Assembly: GCA_947445035.1 (NCBI GenBank)
Contig: CANFCK010000005.1
Coordinates: 204,112 to 268,111, forward strand
DNA length: 64,000 nt
Origin: Deltaproteobacteria bacterium
GTDB taxonomy: Bacteria; Myxococcota_A; UBA796; SXON01
Reading direction: 5' to 3'
Part shown: piece after piece, positions 8,955-17,681 of the stretch
Layout of the letters: each line of letters starts with the position of its first letter
How positions within the stretch are numbered: position 1 is the first letter of the stretch
Program-made: the position numbers and the translations under genes
Notes under the pieces: generated by a model
Databases searched by the model: none
What the model was told of the DNA's origin: nothing
What the model saw: the letters and a program-made list of their open reading frames with translations, nothing else

Positions 8955-10744
8955 TCGACCCCGTGTCGCGACGATTGCTCGAAAACGCACGGCCCGTGGG
9001 GTCCATCCTTCGGGTGGTCGACAGCCCCGACGCCCTGCGACTGCCCCCCCTGCCGGTAGAGTCGCTCGGTGGCCTCTTTCACGGTCCCGACCGAGTTTTT
9101 CACCTCCGCGAGGACGCCGCCGCCGAGCTGCATCGTCGCACCGGCGGCATCCCCGCCCGCGTCGCCGCCGAGCTGGACGCCTGGGTGGCCGCTCGCCTCG
9201 CGCGGTGGGACGCGGGCCACATCCGCCTCGATCGCCTCGCGCTTGACCGCCTGTGCGCCGGACTCGAGCTCGGCGCTCGGCCCTCCCCCCAAGAGGGCGG
9301 TGGTGCCGCCGTCGAAGGCCACTTGGGTCAGCTCCTCGCGTGGCTGGCGTTGGCCACGGCGCCGATGGACGTTTCCGCCCTGGCAGCGGCAAGCGAACGC
9401 CCAGGGTGGGAAGTAGCGCTGGAGTTGGACGAGCTCACCCGGCTGGGCGCCGTGCGCTGCTCCCCCGACGGCCTTTTCGAGCCACTTTTCAGTCCTCTTT
9501 CGTCGGCGGTGCTCGACCCGGCCAAGCAGCGCCGGCGTCATGAGGCGCTGGCGGCGGCCTTCGCGGTCGGACACCCGGCTCGGCTGAAGCACCTGATCGC
9601 CGCGGAGCTGGCCGCCGAGGCGGCGATCGAGGCCCACGTTCAGGGGCTGGCGCTCGCCGAGCGCGGCCTCGACGCCCAGGCGGTCAACCTGGTCGCCGAA
9701 ACCCTGACGGCGTTGGGAGGGACCCTCGACCCCGCCCACGTCGAAGCGCTCTTGGTGGCGCTGGCAGGCCACGCCCGTCTCAGCGGCACGCCCGGTCATG
9801 GCGCCCAGGCCGCGGCCCTCATTCGTTCGCTCCAACTCGATGCGCTCGCGCCGATCGCCACCCTGCTCGACGCCATCCGCCTGGCGGAAACGGGCCGCGG
9901 CCTCGACGCCTGGGTGCTCGCGAAAACCCTTGCGCCCTTCGCGGACACGGCCGTGGAGGAACGTCGCCTCGCCATCCGCGTCCAGGCCGCTGTCGAGACG
10001 GATCACGAGCCTGTGGGACCTCTGCTCGACGCCGCGGCCGCTTCAGGCGCCACGTCCGCGCGTTGCCTGGCCAGTTGGCGGGGCCTGGCCGCGTACCACC
10101 GAGGGGACTTTCCTGAAGCGTGGCGCCTGCAAGTCGAAGCGATGTCGCTGGCGCCGAACGCCACCGCGCGGCTCGACGCACAGGTCAACGCGGCCGTCGC
10201 CGCATCGGAAGGCCCATATCCCGAATCCGGACGGAAATTGGTCGCGTCGCTCATCCGCGAGGGGGCGTCCATGCGCCGGGCGCGCACCGAGGCGTGGGGC
10301 ATCGGACTCGAGCGCACGCTGGACTACCGTGCAGGAAAATCGATGGAACCGGACCCGGAATGGGTCGAGCTGTCGGCGGCGATCGGCCCCGAACGCCGCC
10401 ATGTGGCAGCGTTGTGCCAGGAGGCGGCCATCGCGTGGCGAGCCGGCTGCGCCCGCGAAGCGATGGCGTGGGCGGGGCAGTCGGCTGCGTTGGGTGCGGC
10501 GGCCGGCGGTGCGGAAAACGCGGTGCTGGCGAGGGCGCTCTGGCACTCGTTCGGGGGGGTACGGCCGAAGAAGTCCGAGCCACGCTGGGTGTGGCTCTGC
10601 AAGCGCGGCATCGACGCGCTGCCTTCGAGGCTCTGCACCTGCTGCGCTGGACCCTCGGTCCCAGCTCTGCGATGGACGCGGCGATCGCCGCGCTCGCGCC
10701 GGCGGTGCTGGCCGGCTGCCGATCGGTGCGCCTCACGGTGTTGA
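8888..10744 (+). CDS. Ser/Thr kinase-ATPase fusion, 3' part (frameshifted)
   Basis: This is the continuation of the kinase-ATPase in the next frame, not an independent gene: it opens inside the ATPase domain with Walker B-like DVLVVDDFALID. A long alpha-helical region follows (Ala/Leu-rich, TPR-like pairs such as LALAERGLDAQAVNLVAETL), typical of the C-terminal arrays of myxobacterial kinase-ATPase regulators. A second break occurs at a run of seven Gs (10553-10559). The last sensible codons continue in a different frame (GTAEEVRATLGVALQAR) to the TGA at 10768-10770, while this frame runs on to 10744 as non-protein-like sequence. Both breaks need one extra base in a homopolymer, which suggests assembly error. 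The ligand sensed is unknown. Confidence 0.75.
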   Translation: MARRLGERLSSGDVLVVDDFALIDPVSRRLLENARPVGSILRVVDSPDALRLPPLPVESLGGLFHGPDRVFHLREDAAAELHRRTGGIPARVAAELDAWVAARLARWDAGHIRLDRLALDRLCAGLELGARPSPQEGGGAAVEGHLGQLLAWLALATAPMDVSALAAASERPGWEVALELDELTRLGAVRCSPDGLFEPLFSPLSSAVLDPAKQRRRHEALAAAFAVGHPARLKHLIAAELAAEAAIEAHVQGLALAERGLDAQAVNLVAETLTALGGTLDPAHVEALLVALAGHARLSGTPGHGAQAAALIRSLQLDALAPIATLLDAIRLAETGRGLDAWVLAKTLAPFADTAVEERRLAIRVQAAVETDHEPVGPLLDAAAASGATSARCLASWRGLAAYHRGDFPEAWRLQVEAMSLAPNATARLDAQVNAAVAASEGPYPESGRKLVASLIREGASMRRARTEAWGIGLERTLDYRAGKSMEPDPEWVELSAAIGPERRHVAALCQEAAIAWRAGCAREAMAWAGQSAALGAAAGGAENAVLARALWHSFGGVRPKKSEPRWVWLCKRGIDALPSRLCTCCAGPSVPALRWTRRSPRSRRRCWPAADRCASRC

Positions 10745-10770
10745 CCGTTGAGGAGTGTGGCGGCGGGTGA

Positions 10771-10776
10771 TAGCTC
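10771..10776 (+). promoter_or_regulatory. -10-like element before ccmA
   Basis: GATAGCTC: TAGCTC lies directly after the kinase stop codon and ends 7 nt before ATG 10784, so the ccm operon may start its own mRNA here. Confidence 0.3.
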
Positions 10777-10783
10777 GCGCGGC

Positions 10784-11472
<689 letters not shown>

Positions 11473-11476
<4 letters not shown>

Positions 11477-12153
11477 ACGAGGCGCTCCGAGAATGTGCGG
11501 CGATGATCGGCAAGGAGCTGTCTCACTTGTGGCGAGCGCGGGCGCGCGTCGCGGGAACGGCGGCCTTCGCCCTGGCCACGCTGCTCTTGTTCTCCTTCGC
11601 CGGGGGAATGAACGCCGACCTGCTCCGACACAACGCCGCCGGCTATCTGTGGGTCGGGCTGCTCCTCGCCAGCACGTTGTCGTTGGGGGAAAGCTTTCGC
11701 GTGGAGACCGAGCACAACGCACTGGAGATGCTGCTTTTGCTCCCCGTACGCCCGGCGGCGATCTTCGTGGGCAAAGCGGTCGGCAACCTCGTGGTGCTCC
11801 TGCTGGTCGGGCTTTTGATGATCCCGCTGTGTGTGGTGCTCTTCGACGCCGCCCCGCGGGAGGGTGTGGGCAAGCTCGCGCTGACCGTGCTCCTCGGCAC
11901 CGCCTCGATCAGCGCGCCGGGCACGATGCACGCGGCCCTCGCCTCACGCGCCCGCGGTCGCGACCTGCTTTTGCCGCTATTGCTCTTTCCGCTCGTGGTG
12001 CCCTGCGTGATCGCGGCGGTGCAGGCCAGCCGCGCCTGCTTCACGGGGGACGCCATGGGGGAACTCAGCTCGTGGTTGGCGGTCCTCGTCGGCTTCTGCG
12101 TGGTGCATTGGTCCCTGGGCGCGCTGCTCTTCGAGCGCGTCGTGGAGGATTGA
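11473..12153 (+). CDS. ccmB: Heme exporter membrane protein CcmB
   Basis: 226 residues with six hydrophobic helices; the permease partner of CcmA. Typical features are the N-terminal KELSHLWRARARV, then SLGESFRVETEHNALEMLLLLP, where the family has its conserved F..D/E....LE.L...P motif. ATG 11473 overlaps the ccmA stop (ATGA). The product lies in the inner membrane. Confidence 0.92.
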
Positions 12154-12157
12154 CGTG

Positions 12158-12808
12158 ATGCGCCGCTGGGAAATCTGGGTGGGCCTCCTGGGCCTGGGCA
12201 TGCTGGTTTTCGGCTCCTACTACGGGTTAGTGCTCGCCCCGCGCGAACAGTACATGGGCGACGTTCAGCGCATCATGTACGTACATGTCCCGACGGCGTG
12301 GAACACCCTTTTGTGCTTCACCGCCAGCTTTGTCGGCGCGGTGGGCTGGTTGTGGACCCGGTCGTGGAAGTGGGACCACCTCATCGAATCCACCATCATC
12401 ACCGGACTGGTGACGGGCTCGCTCCTCGCGGTTCAGGGCGCGATCTGGGCCAAGCCGACCTGGGGTGTGTGGTGGACCTGGGACCCCCGCCTGACCTCGG
12501 TCGCGGTGATGGTGCTTTCCTTCCTCGGCATCCTCGCCCTCCGCAGCTTTGTCGACGACCCGATCAAGCGCGCCACCTGGAGCGCCACCGCTGCCGTGCT
12601 CGCCTGGGTGAACATCCCCTTCGTGTACTTGTGCGTGCGGTGGATGGCGTCGTTGCACCAGACCCAGTCGACCCCCAAGACGGTCGACCCCGCCATGGTC
12701 TTCCCGCTGCGCGTCAACGCGTTCGCGGTGCTTTTCATCGTCATCTTCTTTGTCGCGACCGGCTGGCGCATCGCCCGCGAGCTGCGCAAGCGTGAGCTGG
12801 CCGAATGA
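12158..12808 (+). CDS. ccmC: Heme-handling membrane protein CcmC
   Basis: 216 residues and six membrane helices. It delivers heme to CcmE on the outer face of the inner membrane. The tryptophan-rich heme-binding loop is clear (WGVWWTWDPRLTS), with flanking heme-ligand histidines expected at VHVPTAWN and in the loop before the last helix. ATG 12158 is preferred; a GTG lies one codon earlier at 12155. The gene ends in an ATGA overlap with ccmD. Confidence 0.93.
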   Translation: MRRWEIWVGLLGLGMLVFGSYYGLVLAPREQYMGDVQRIMYVHVPTAWNTLLCFTASFVGAVGWLWTRSWKWDHLIESTIITGLVTGSLLAVQGAIWAKPTWGVWWTWDPRLTSVAVMVLSFLGILALRSFVDDPIKRATWSATAAVLAWVNIPFVYLCVRWMASLHQTQSTPKTVDPAMVFPLRVNAFAVLFIVIFFVATGWRIARELRKRELAE

Positions 12809-12927
12809 GCGGCGTCATCCAGGGTGGGTGGGAATACGTTGGCGCGGCCTACGGGATCTCGGCGCTGACGTTCGCGATGTTCGCGGTCTACCTTCTGGTA
12901 CGGTCGAGGCAGGAGGGAGTGCGATGA
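12805..12927 (+). CDS. ccmD: Small heme exporter subunit CcmD
   Basis: A 40-residue gene placed between ccmC and ccmE and overlapping both by ATGA. It has one membrane helix (about residues 15-32, YGISALTFAMFAVYLLV) followed by a basic tail (RSRQEGVR), the standard CcmD layout. CcmD stabilises the CcmABC-CcmE complex. Identity rests on size, helix and gene order. Confidence 0.85.
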   Translation: MSGVIQGGWEYVGAAYGISALTFAMFAVYLLVRSRQEGVR

Positions 12928-13352
12928 AGTCCAAGCTGCCAGCGATCCTCGTGGGGGGTGCGGTCGTCGGCGTCCTGGGTTTCCTGACGTTCGGGAGCCT
13001 CGGCGACAACCTCGTCTACTATTGGACGCCGGCGAAGTTGCAGTCGGCGGCGGCAAAGGCGACGGGTGCAATCGTGCGGCTGGGGGGCCTCGTGAAGCCC
13101 GGAACCGTCGTCACGGACGGCACCGTCACCACCTTCGAGGTGACCGACGAGACCGGCGCCAGCGTGCGGGTTCGGGCAGAGTCCATCCCGCCGGCGATGT
13201 TTCGCGAGGGCATCGGGGTGGTGGTGGAAGGCACGCTGGGGGTCGACGGCACCTTTGTGAGTCAGCGGCTGATGGTCAAGCACGACGAAAATTACACGGC
13301 GCCGGCTGAGGGGCAGGCCCCGGCGGGCAGCTTCGAGCCGGGCGAGGAGTAG
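12924..13352 (+). CDS. ccmE: Heme chaperone CcmE
   Basis: 142 residues with an N-terminal signal anchor (LPAILVGGAVVGVLGFLTFG) and a periplasmic OB-fold. The covalent heme-binding motif VKHDENY is present, with His120 and Tyr124. ATG 12924 overlaps the ccmD stop. It carries heme from CcmC to the CcmF/H ligase. Confidence 0.95.
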   Translation: MKSKLPAILVGGAVVGVLGFLTFGSLGDNLVYYWTPAKLQSAAAKATGAIVRLGGLVKPGTVVTDGTVTTFEVTDETGASVRVRAESIPPAMFREGIGVVVEGTLGVDGTFVSQRLMVKHDENYTAPAEGQAPAGSFEPGEE

Positions 13353-13355
13353 CGG

Positions 13356-15332
13356 GTGCTCGGTCGTCTCGGAGAAGTCATCACCCTTTTGGGCCTCGCC
13401 GCCGCGGTGGCGGGGGGCGTCACTGGCTACGCCGCAGGCCGTACCGGCAGCCACGCGCTTCTGCGGGCCACGCAGCGGCTGTCCATGACGTTCACCGCGG
13501 CGATGCTCACCATTTTCGTGGTGATGGAAGTGGCGCTCGTCCGCCACGACTTCAGCGTTTCGTACGTGGCCAAGGTGGGCAGCACCAAGAGCCCGCTCTA
13601 CGTCACCATCGTGAGCTTGTGGTCGTCGTTGGAGGGCTCGATCATCCTCTGGGGCGCGGTGCTCGGCATCTTCGTCGCCGTGTTCACGTATTGGAGTCGC
13701 GACCGACATCCAGAGACGACGCCCTGGGCATTGGGCACGATGTTGTGGATCTGCGCGTTCTTCGCCTTCCTCATCGCCGGGCCCGCCAATCCGTTCTCAC
13801 CGACGCCGCTGCCGATTCCGGACGAAGGCCCGGGGCCCAACCCGCTTTTGCAGAATCACGTGCTGATGATCATCCACCCACCAATGCTCTACCTGGGCTA
13901 CGTCGGGATGACTGTTCCGTTTGGCATGGCGATCGGCGCGCTTTTGGCTGGCCAGCTGGGGCCGGCGTGGACGCAAGCGTTGCGCAAAGCGCTTTTGATT
14001 CCGTGGGGATTTCTGACCGTCGGCATCATCCTCGGCGGCTGGTGGGCCTACGCCGTGCTCGGGTGGGGTGGGTACTGGGCCTGGGACCCGGTCGAAAACG
14101 CCTCGTTCTTGCCGTGGTTGACCGCGACCGCGGCGTTGCACGCCGCAATGTTGCCGAGCCGTCGCGACACGATGAAGGGATGGACGGTGGTTCTGGTGCT
14201 GATCACCTTCTTGTTGACCCTTTTGGGCACGTTCATGACGCGCTCCGGGGTGTTCAACAGCGTACACAGCTTCACGCAGTCCGATATCGGACCGATTTTC
14301 CTTATCTTTCTGGCGTTCTGTCTCGTGGGCTGTGTGCTTCTGCTGGCGGCGCGGATCGATCGGCTCGCGGGCGAGGGCGACGCACCCCACCCGATCTCGC
14401 GCGAAACGGGCTTCTTGCTCAACAACCTGCTCTTGGTGGCGCTCAGCTTCACCGTGCTGGTCGGCACGACCTACCCGCTCATCATCGAAGCGGTCAACGA
14501 CACCCGGCTGAGCGTGGGCGAGCCCTACTTCAACCGCGTCGCGATGCCAATCGGGATCACGCTGTTGTTTCTGATGGGCGTCGGGCCTGCACTTCCCTGG
14601 GGAGAAGCCAGCAACCGAAAGATCATGCAGGCTTTGGGGCCGCCGGGAGCGGCGTCCGTGGCGGTCGCGGCGCTTGGTTGGGCGGGTGGCATCCGCACCC
14701 CCTGGCCGCTGGTCCTCGTCGCAACCGCGGGGTTCGCGACCTACGTCACCGTGCGCGAGATGGTCACGCCGGTCCTCGTACGCATGCGCGAGAACAAGGA
14801 AAGCCCCCTGGTGGCCCTGTCACATGCCTTCGAGCGGGGCCGTCGTCGGTACGGCGGCTACGTGGTCCACCTCGGCATCATCGTGCTGATCGTCGCGATC
14901 GGCATCTCGCACGCCTACCGCCGCGACCAGGAGTTCTCCATCAACACGGGTGAGGCGGCCACCTTCGGCGACTACACCTTCCGGCTGGTCGGCGTGGAGA
15001 GCCTCAACGAGGCCCACCGGCAGCGCGAGGTCGTCACCGTCGATGTCACCGGGCCGGGCGGCCCGTTCACCCTGAAGCCGGCGCTCAACAACTACTCGGG
15101 GGCGATGAACGCGATCGGCTCGCCCGATGTGCGGTCGTTGCCGACGCTGGACGTCTACGTCTCGGTGCTCAGCATCGGCACCGACCGCGTGGGCCTTCAC
15201 GTGTACCTCAACCCCGCGGTCGGCTGGTTGTGGATCGGGATGGGCATCGTCATCGTAGGAACGGTTTTGGCGGCCTGGCCCGCGCGGCGCTCCGGAGCCG
15301 TCGGCGCGCCGATCGTAGAGGCGCCGTCGTGA
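13356..15332 (+). CDS. ccmF: Cytochrome c heme lyase subunit CcmF
   Basis: 658 residues with GTG start 13356 and about fifteen membrane helices, the expected size. It attaches heme to apocytochrome c. The WWD motif is clear: GGWWAYAVLGWGGYWAWDPVENAS. HPPMLYLGYVG and TRSGVFNSVHSF are further conserved CcmF blocks. The gene ends in a GTGA overlap with the thioredoxin gene. Confidence 0.95.
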   Translation: MLGRLGEVITLLGLAAAVAGGVTGYAAGRTGSHALLRATQRLSMTFTAAMLTIFVVMEVALVRHDFSVSYVAKVGSTKSPLYVTIVSLWSSLEGSIILWGAVLGIFVAVFTYWSRDRHPETTPWALGTMLWICAFFAFLIAGPANPFSPTPLPIPDEGPGPNPLLQNHVLMIIHPPMLYLGYVGMTVPFGMAIGALLAGQLGPAWTQALRKALLIPWGFLTVGIILGGWWAYAVLGWGGYWAWDPVENASFLPWLTATAALHAAMLPSRRDTMKGWTVVLVLITFLLTLLGTFMTRSGVFNSVHSFTQSDIGPIFLIFLAFCLVGCVLLLAARIDRLAGEGDAPHPISRETGFLLNNLLLVALSFTVLVGTTYPLIIEAVNDTRLSVGEPYFNRVAMPIGITLLFLMGVGPALPWGEASNRKIMQALGPPGAASVAVAALGWAGGIRTPWPLVLVATAGFATYVTVREMVTPVLVRMRENKESPLVALSHAFERGRRRYGGYVVHLGIIVLIVAIGISHAYRRDQEFSINTGEAATFGDYTFRLVGVESLNEAHRQREVVTVDVTGPGGPFTLKPALNNYSGAMNAIGSPDVRSLPTLDVYVSVLSIGTDRVGLHVYLNPAVGWLWIGMGIVIVGTVLAAWPARRSGAVGAPIVEAPS

Positions 15333-15850
15333 ATTGGAAGGTGCTCGTCGCCGGCCTCCTGCTCGTGGTGCCCTTGGTGTGGGTGCTCGGCTCGGGTTTT
15401 GGGTCGGACCCCTCCTACATCCCCTCCCCGCTCATCGGAAAAGCGGCGCCGGAGTTCGAACTTCCGGTGCTTGACGGCGGCGGCCAGACCGTCCGGCTGT
15501 CGAGTTTGCGCGGCAAGCCGGTCGTGGTGAACTTCTGGGCCACCTGGTGCGCCACGTGCGAGACGGAACACCCGATCCTCCTGAGCCTGGCGCGCACGTA
15601 CGAAGGGCGCGTGCAGTTCCTGGGCATCGCGTACCTGGACACCGAGCCCAAACTACGAGCCTGGCTGCTACGCAACGGGGGCTCCGCGTTCCCGGCGCTC
15701 ATCGACGTCGGCAGCGCGGCCGCCGTGGCGTACGGGGTCGGCCGCTTGCCGGAAAGTTACCTCATCGACGGCGGCGGCGTCATCCGCCAGAAGTACTTTG
15801 GCGCCGTGGACGCCGGGAAGGTCATCGACGACCTAGAGGCGCTGCTGTGA
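15329..15850 (+). CDS. ccmG: Thiol:disulfide oxidoreductase CcmG/DsbE
   Basis: 173 residues, GTG start overlapping the ccmF stop. An N-terminal signal anchor (residues 4-22) leads to a periplasmic thioredoxin fold with active site WCATC (Cys74, Cys77) and the cis-Pro region RLPESYLID. It keeps the CXXCH cysteines of apocytochrome c reduced. The usual CcmG active site is WCxxC, so this is typical. Confidence 0.93.
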   Translation: MNWKVLVAGLLLVVPLVWVLGSGFGSDPSYIPSPLIGKAAPEFELPVLDGGGQTVRLSSLRGKPVVVNFWATWCATCETEHPILLSLARTYEGRVQFLGIAYLDTEPKLRAWLLRNGGSAFPALIDVGSAAAVAYGVGRLPESYLIDGGGVIRQKYFGAVDAGKVIDDLEALL

Positions 15851-16356
15851 TCGCGCTCCTGCTCGGCCTCGCTGTGGCCCAAGAGCCCGTCGTGCCGGAG
15901 CCCGCGGCCTCGGCCGACGCCGTAGGCCTCGATCCCACCCCGATCATCGGCGAGCCGATCGACGCTGAACTCATCGGCGAAGCCCTCGAAGTCGCGACAC
16001 GCGAGACCGCGCAGAAGCTCCGATGCCCCACGTGCCAGGGCAGCAGCGTGGCGGAGAGCCCGGCCGAGGGCGCCCGCGCAATGAAGGCCGAGGTCCGCAA
16101 GATGCGCGCCCGTGGCTACTCTGACAGACAGGTCCTCGACTTCTTCGAGGCGGCCTACGGCGAGTTCATCCTCTTGGAGCCCCGCAATGAGGGCGCCAAC
16201 CGCGCTTTGTGGTACGCCCCGGTTGCGCTCGTCGGTTTGGGCATGGCCGCCGCGGCGGCAACGGTCCTGGGGAGGCGGAAACCGGCCGCGGCGCCGACTC
16301 CGCGGACCCCGGGCGACCCCTACCTGGACCGCGTCGATCGGGAGTTGGACAGATGA
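15847..16356 (+). CDS. ccmH: Cytochrome c maturation protein CcmH (NrfF-like)
   Basis: 169 residues; GTG 15847 overlaps the previous stop. It has a signal peptide (IALLLGLAVAQ), then the conserved LRCPTCQG motif with Cys60 and Cys63 (usually LRCPVCQG), a three-helix domain (VRKMRARGYSDRQVLDFF) and one C-terminal membrane helix. It reduces apocytochrome thiols together with CcmG and CcmF. Confidence 0.93.
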   Translation: MIALLLGLAVAQEPVVPEPAASADAVGLDPTPIIGEPIDAELIGEALEVATRETAQKLRCPTCQGSSVAESPAEGARAMKAEVRKMRARGYSDRQVLDFFEAAYGEFILLEPRNEGANRALWYAPVALVGLGMAAAAATVLGRRKPAAAPTPRTPGDPYLDRVDRELDR

Positions 16357-17660
16357 GCCTCATCGAACAGGTCGTCACCTCGCTGGCGGGTTGGCCCCAT
16401 GCGCTCGGCGCAATCGGCGTTGGCGCCCTCGGCGGCGCCGGTCTCGCCGTCGGCCTTGCGCGTCGCGGGCCGCAAGGCCTGAAGGAGACCGCCCGCGCCG
16501 ACCTCGAGGCCCGCCGCGACTCCCTCTTCGTCGAGCTGCGCGAGCTGGACGACACCCGCGACAAGCTCGACGACACCCTCTACGACCGCGAGCGCGCCCG
16601 CCTCCGCCAGAGCGCCGCCGACGTCCTCCGCGCGCTCGACGCCGCGGGCGTCGCTACCCCGACGGAACCAAAGCTCCGCGGCGCCCCTGCGTGGAGCGAG
16701 CGGAACCCGCGCTTGTCGTCGGTCCTCTGGGGCGTAGGCGCCGCCGTGCTGGTGCTCGCGCTCTACCAGGGTCTCCGCGATGACACCCGCGCCCGCGGCG
16801 CCAACGACGGCCTCACCGGCGGGAAGACGCCCGAGGGCGGCGCCATGCCCGATGCTTTCGCGGCCGAGCTGGCGCGCCTCGAAGCGGCGGTCGCCGCGAA
16901 CCCCGCCGACATCAAGACCAGCAACGAGCTTGGCCACCTCTACATCGGTATGGGCCGGGCCATGGATGCGTGGAAGCTGGCGGAAGAGGTGGTGAAGCTC
17001 GACGCCGACAATGCCGAGGCGCGCGTGCACCAGGCGGTCACGCTCGAGACCATCGGCGACCGGGAGATGGCCAAGAAGCTCCTCGATCGCGTGCTGGTGG
17101 CCCACCCCGACTTCGCCGAAGCCCTGGGGTACCGCGGCGTGCACCACGCGCGCGACGGCGAACGTGACAAAGCCATCGAGCTTTTCATGCGCGGTCGCGC
17201 GGCCGAGCCCGCCCAGGCCGAGGTGTTCAGCCAGCTCATCGCCCAGGTCGACCGGATGGCAGCCTCCGGCAAGGGCGATGGTGGCGCGTCGACGGAAGCG
17301 ACGAATGCAACGTCGGACACGACGGAGACGGCCGCCGGGCCCGTCGAGTTTTCGGGGGAGGTTCGCCTCCCCGCGGGTGTCGCCGCCATCGGAACGGTGT
17401 TCGTCTACGTGCGCGCCGAGGGCGTGATGGCGGGGCCACCGCTGCGGGTGAAGAAGTTGGCCGCCAGCGGTCCGCTCACCTTCAGCATCACCGCCGCCGA
17501 CTCGCCGATGGGCGGAACCCTCGCCGGAAAGGTCCAGGTGAGCGCGCGCCTCGACGCCGACGGCAACGTCATGACCAAGGACCCCGCCGATCCCGCGGCG
17601 ATCAGCGCCCCGGTGGACGTTGGCGCGACTGCGCTGGTTTTGGAGTTGCGGGTGCCGTGA
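16353..17660 (+). CDS. ccmI: Cytochrome c biogenesis TPR factor CcmI
   Basis: 435 residues, ATG overlapping the ccmH stop. It is built like full CcmI: membrane helix near the N-terminus, a cytoplasmic loop with heptad-like ARADLEARRDSLFVELRELDD, a second helix (VLWGVGAAVLVLALYQGL), periplasmic TPRs at about 180-310, and a C-terminal beta domain (GTVFVYVRAEGVMAGPPLRV, FSITAADSPMGGTL) found in CcmI chaperones. It holds apocytochrome c for the lyase. It closes the ccm operon and converges on the phosphatase gene. Confidence 0.85.
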   Translation: MSLIEQVVTSLAGWPHALGAIGVGALGGAGLAVGLARRGPQGLKETARADLEARRDSLFVELRELDDTRDKLDDTLYDRERARLRQSAADVLRALDAAGVATPTEPKLRGAPAWSERNPRLSSVLWGVGAAVLVLALYQGLRDDTRARGANDGLTGGKTPEGGAMPDAFAAELARLEAAVAANPADIKTSNELGHLYIGMGRAMDAWKLAEEVVKLDADNAEARVHQAVTLETIGDREMAKKLLDRVLVAHPDFAEALGYRGVHHARDGERDKAIELFMRGRAAEPAQAEVFSQLIAQVDRMAASGKGDGGASTEATNATSDTTETAAGPVEFSGEVRLPAGVAAIGTVFVYVRAEGVMAGPPLRVKKLAASGPLTFSITAADSPMGGTLAGKVQVSARLDADGNVMTKDPADPAAISAPVDVGATALVLELRVP

Positions 17661-17681
17661 CCGCGAGGCGGCCGGTGTCGC

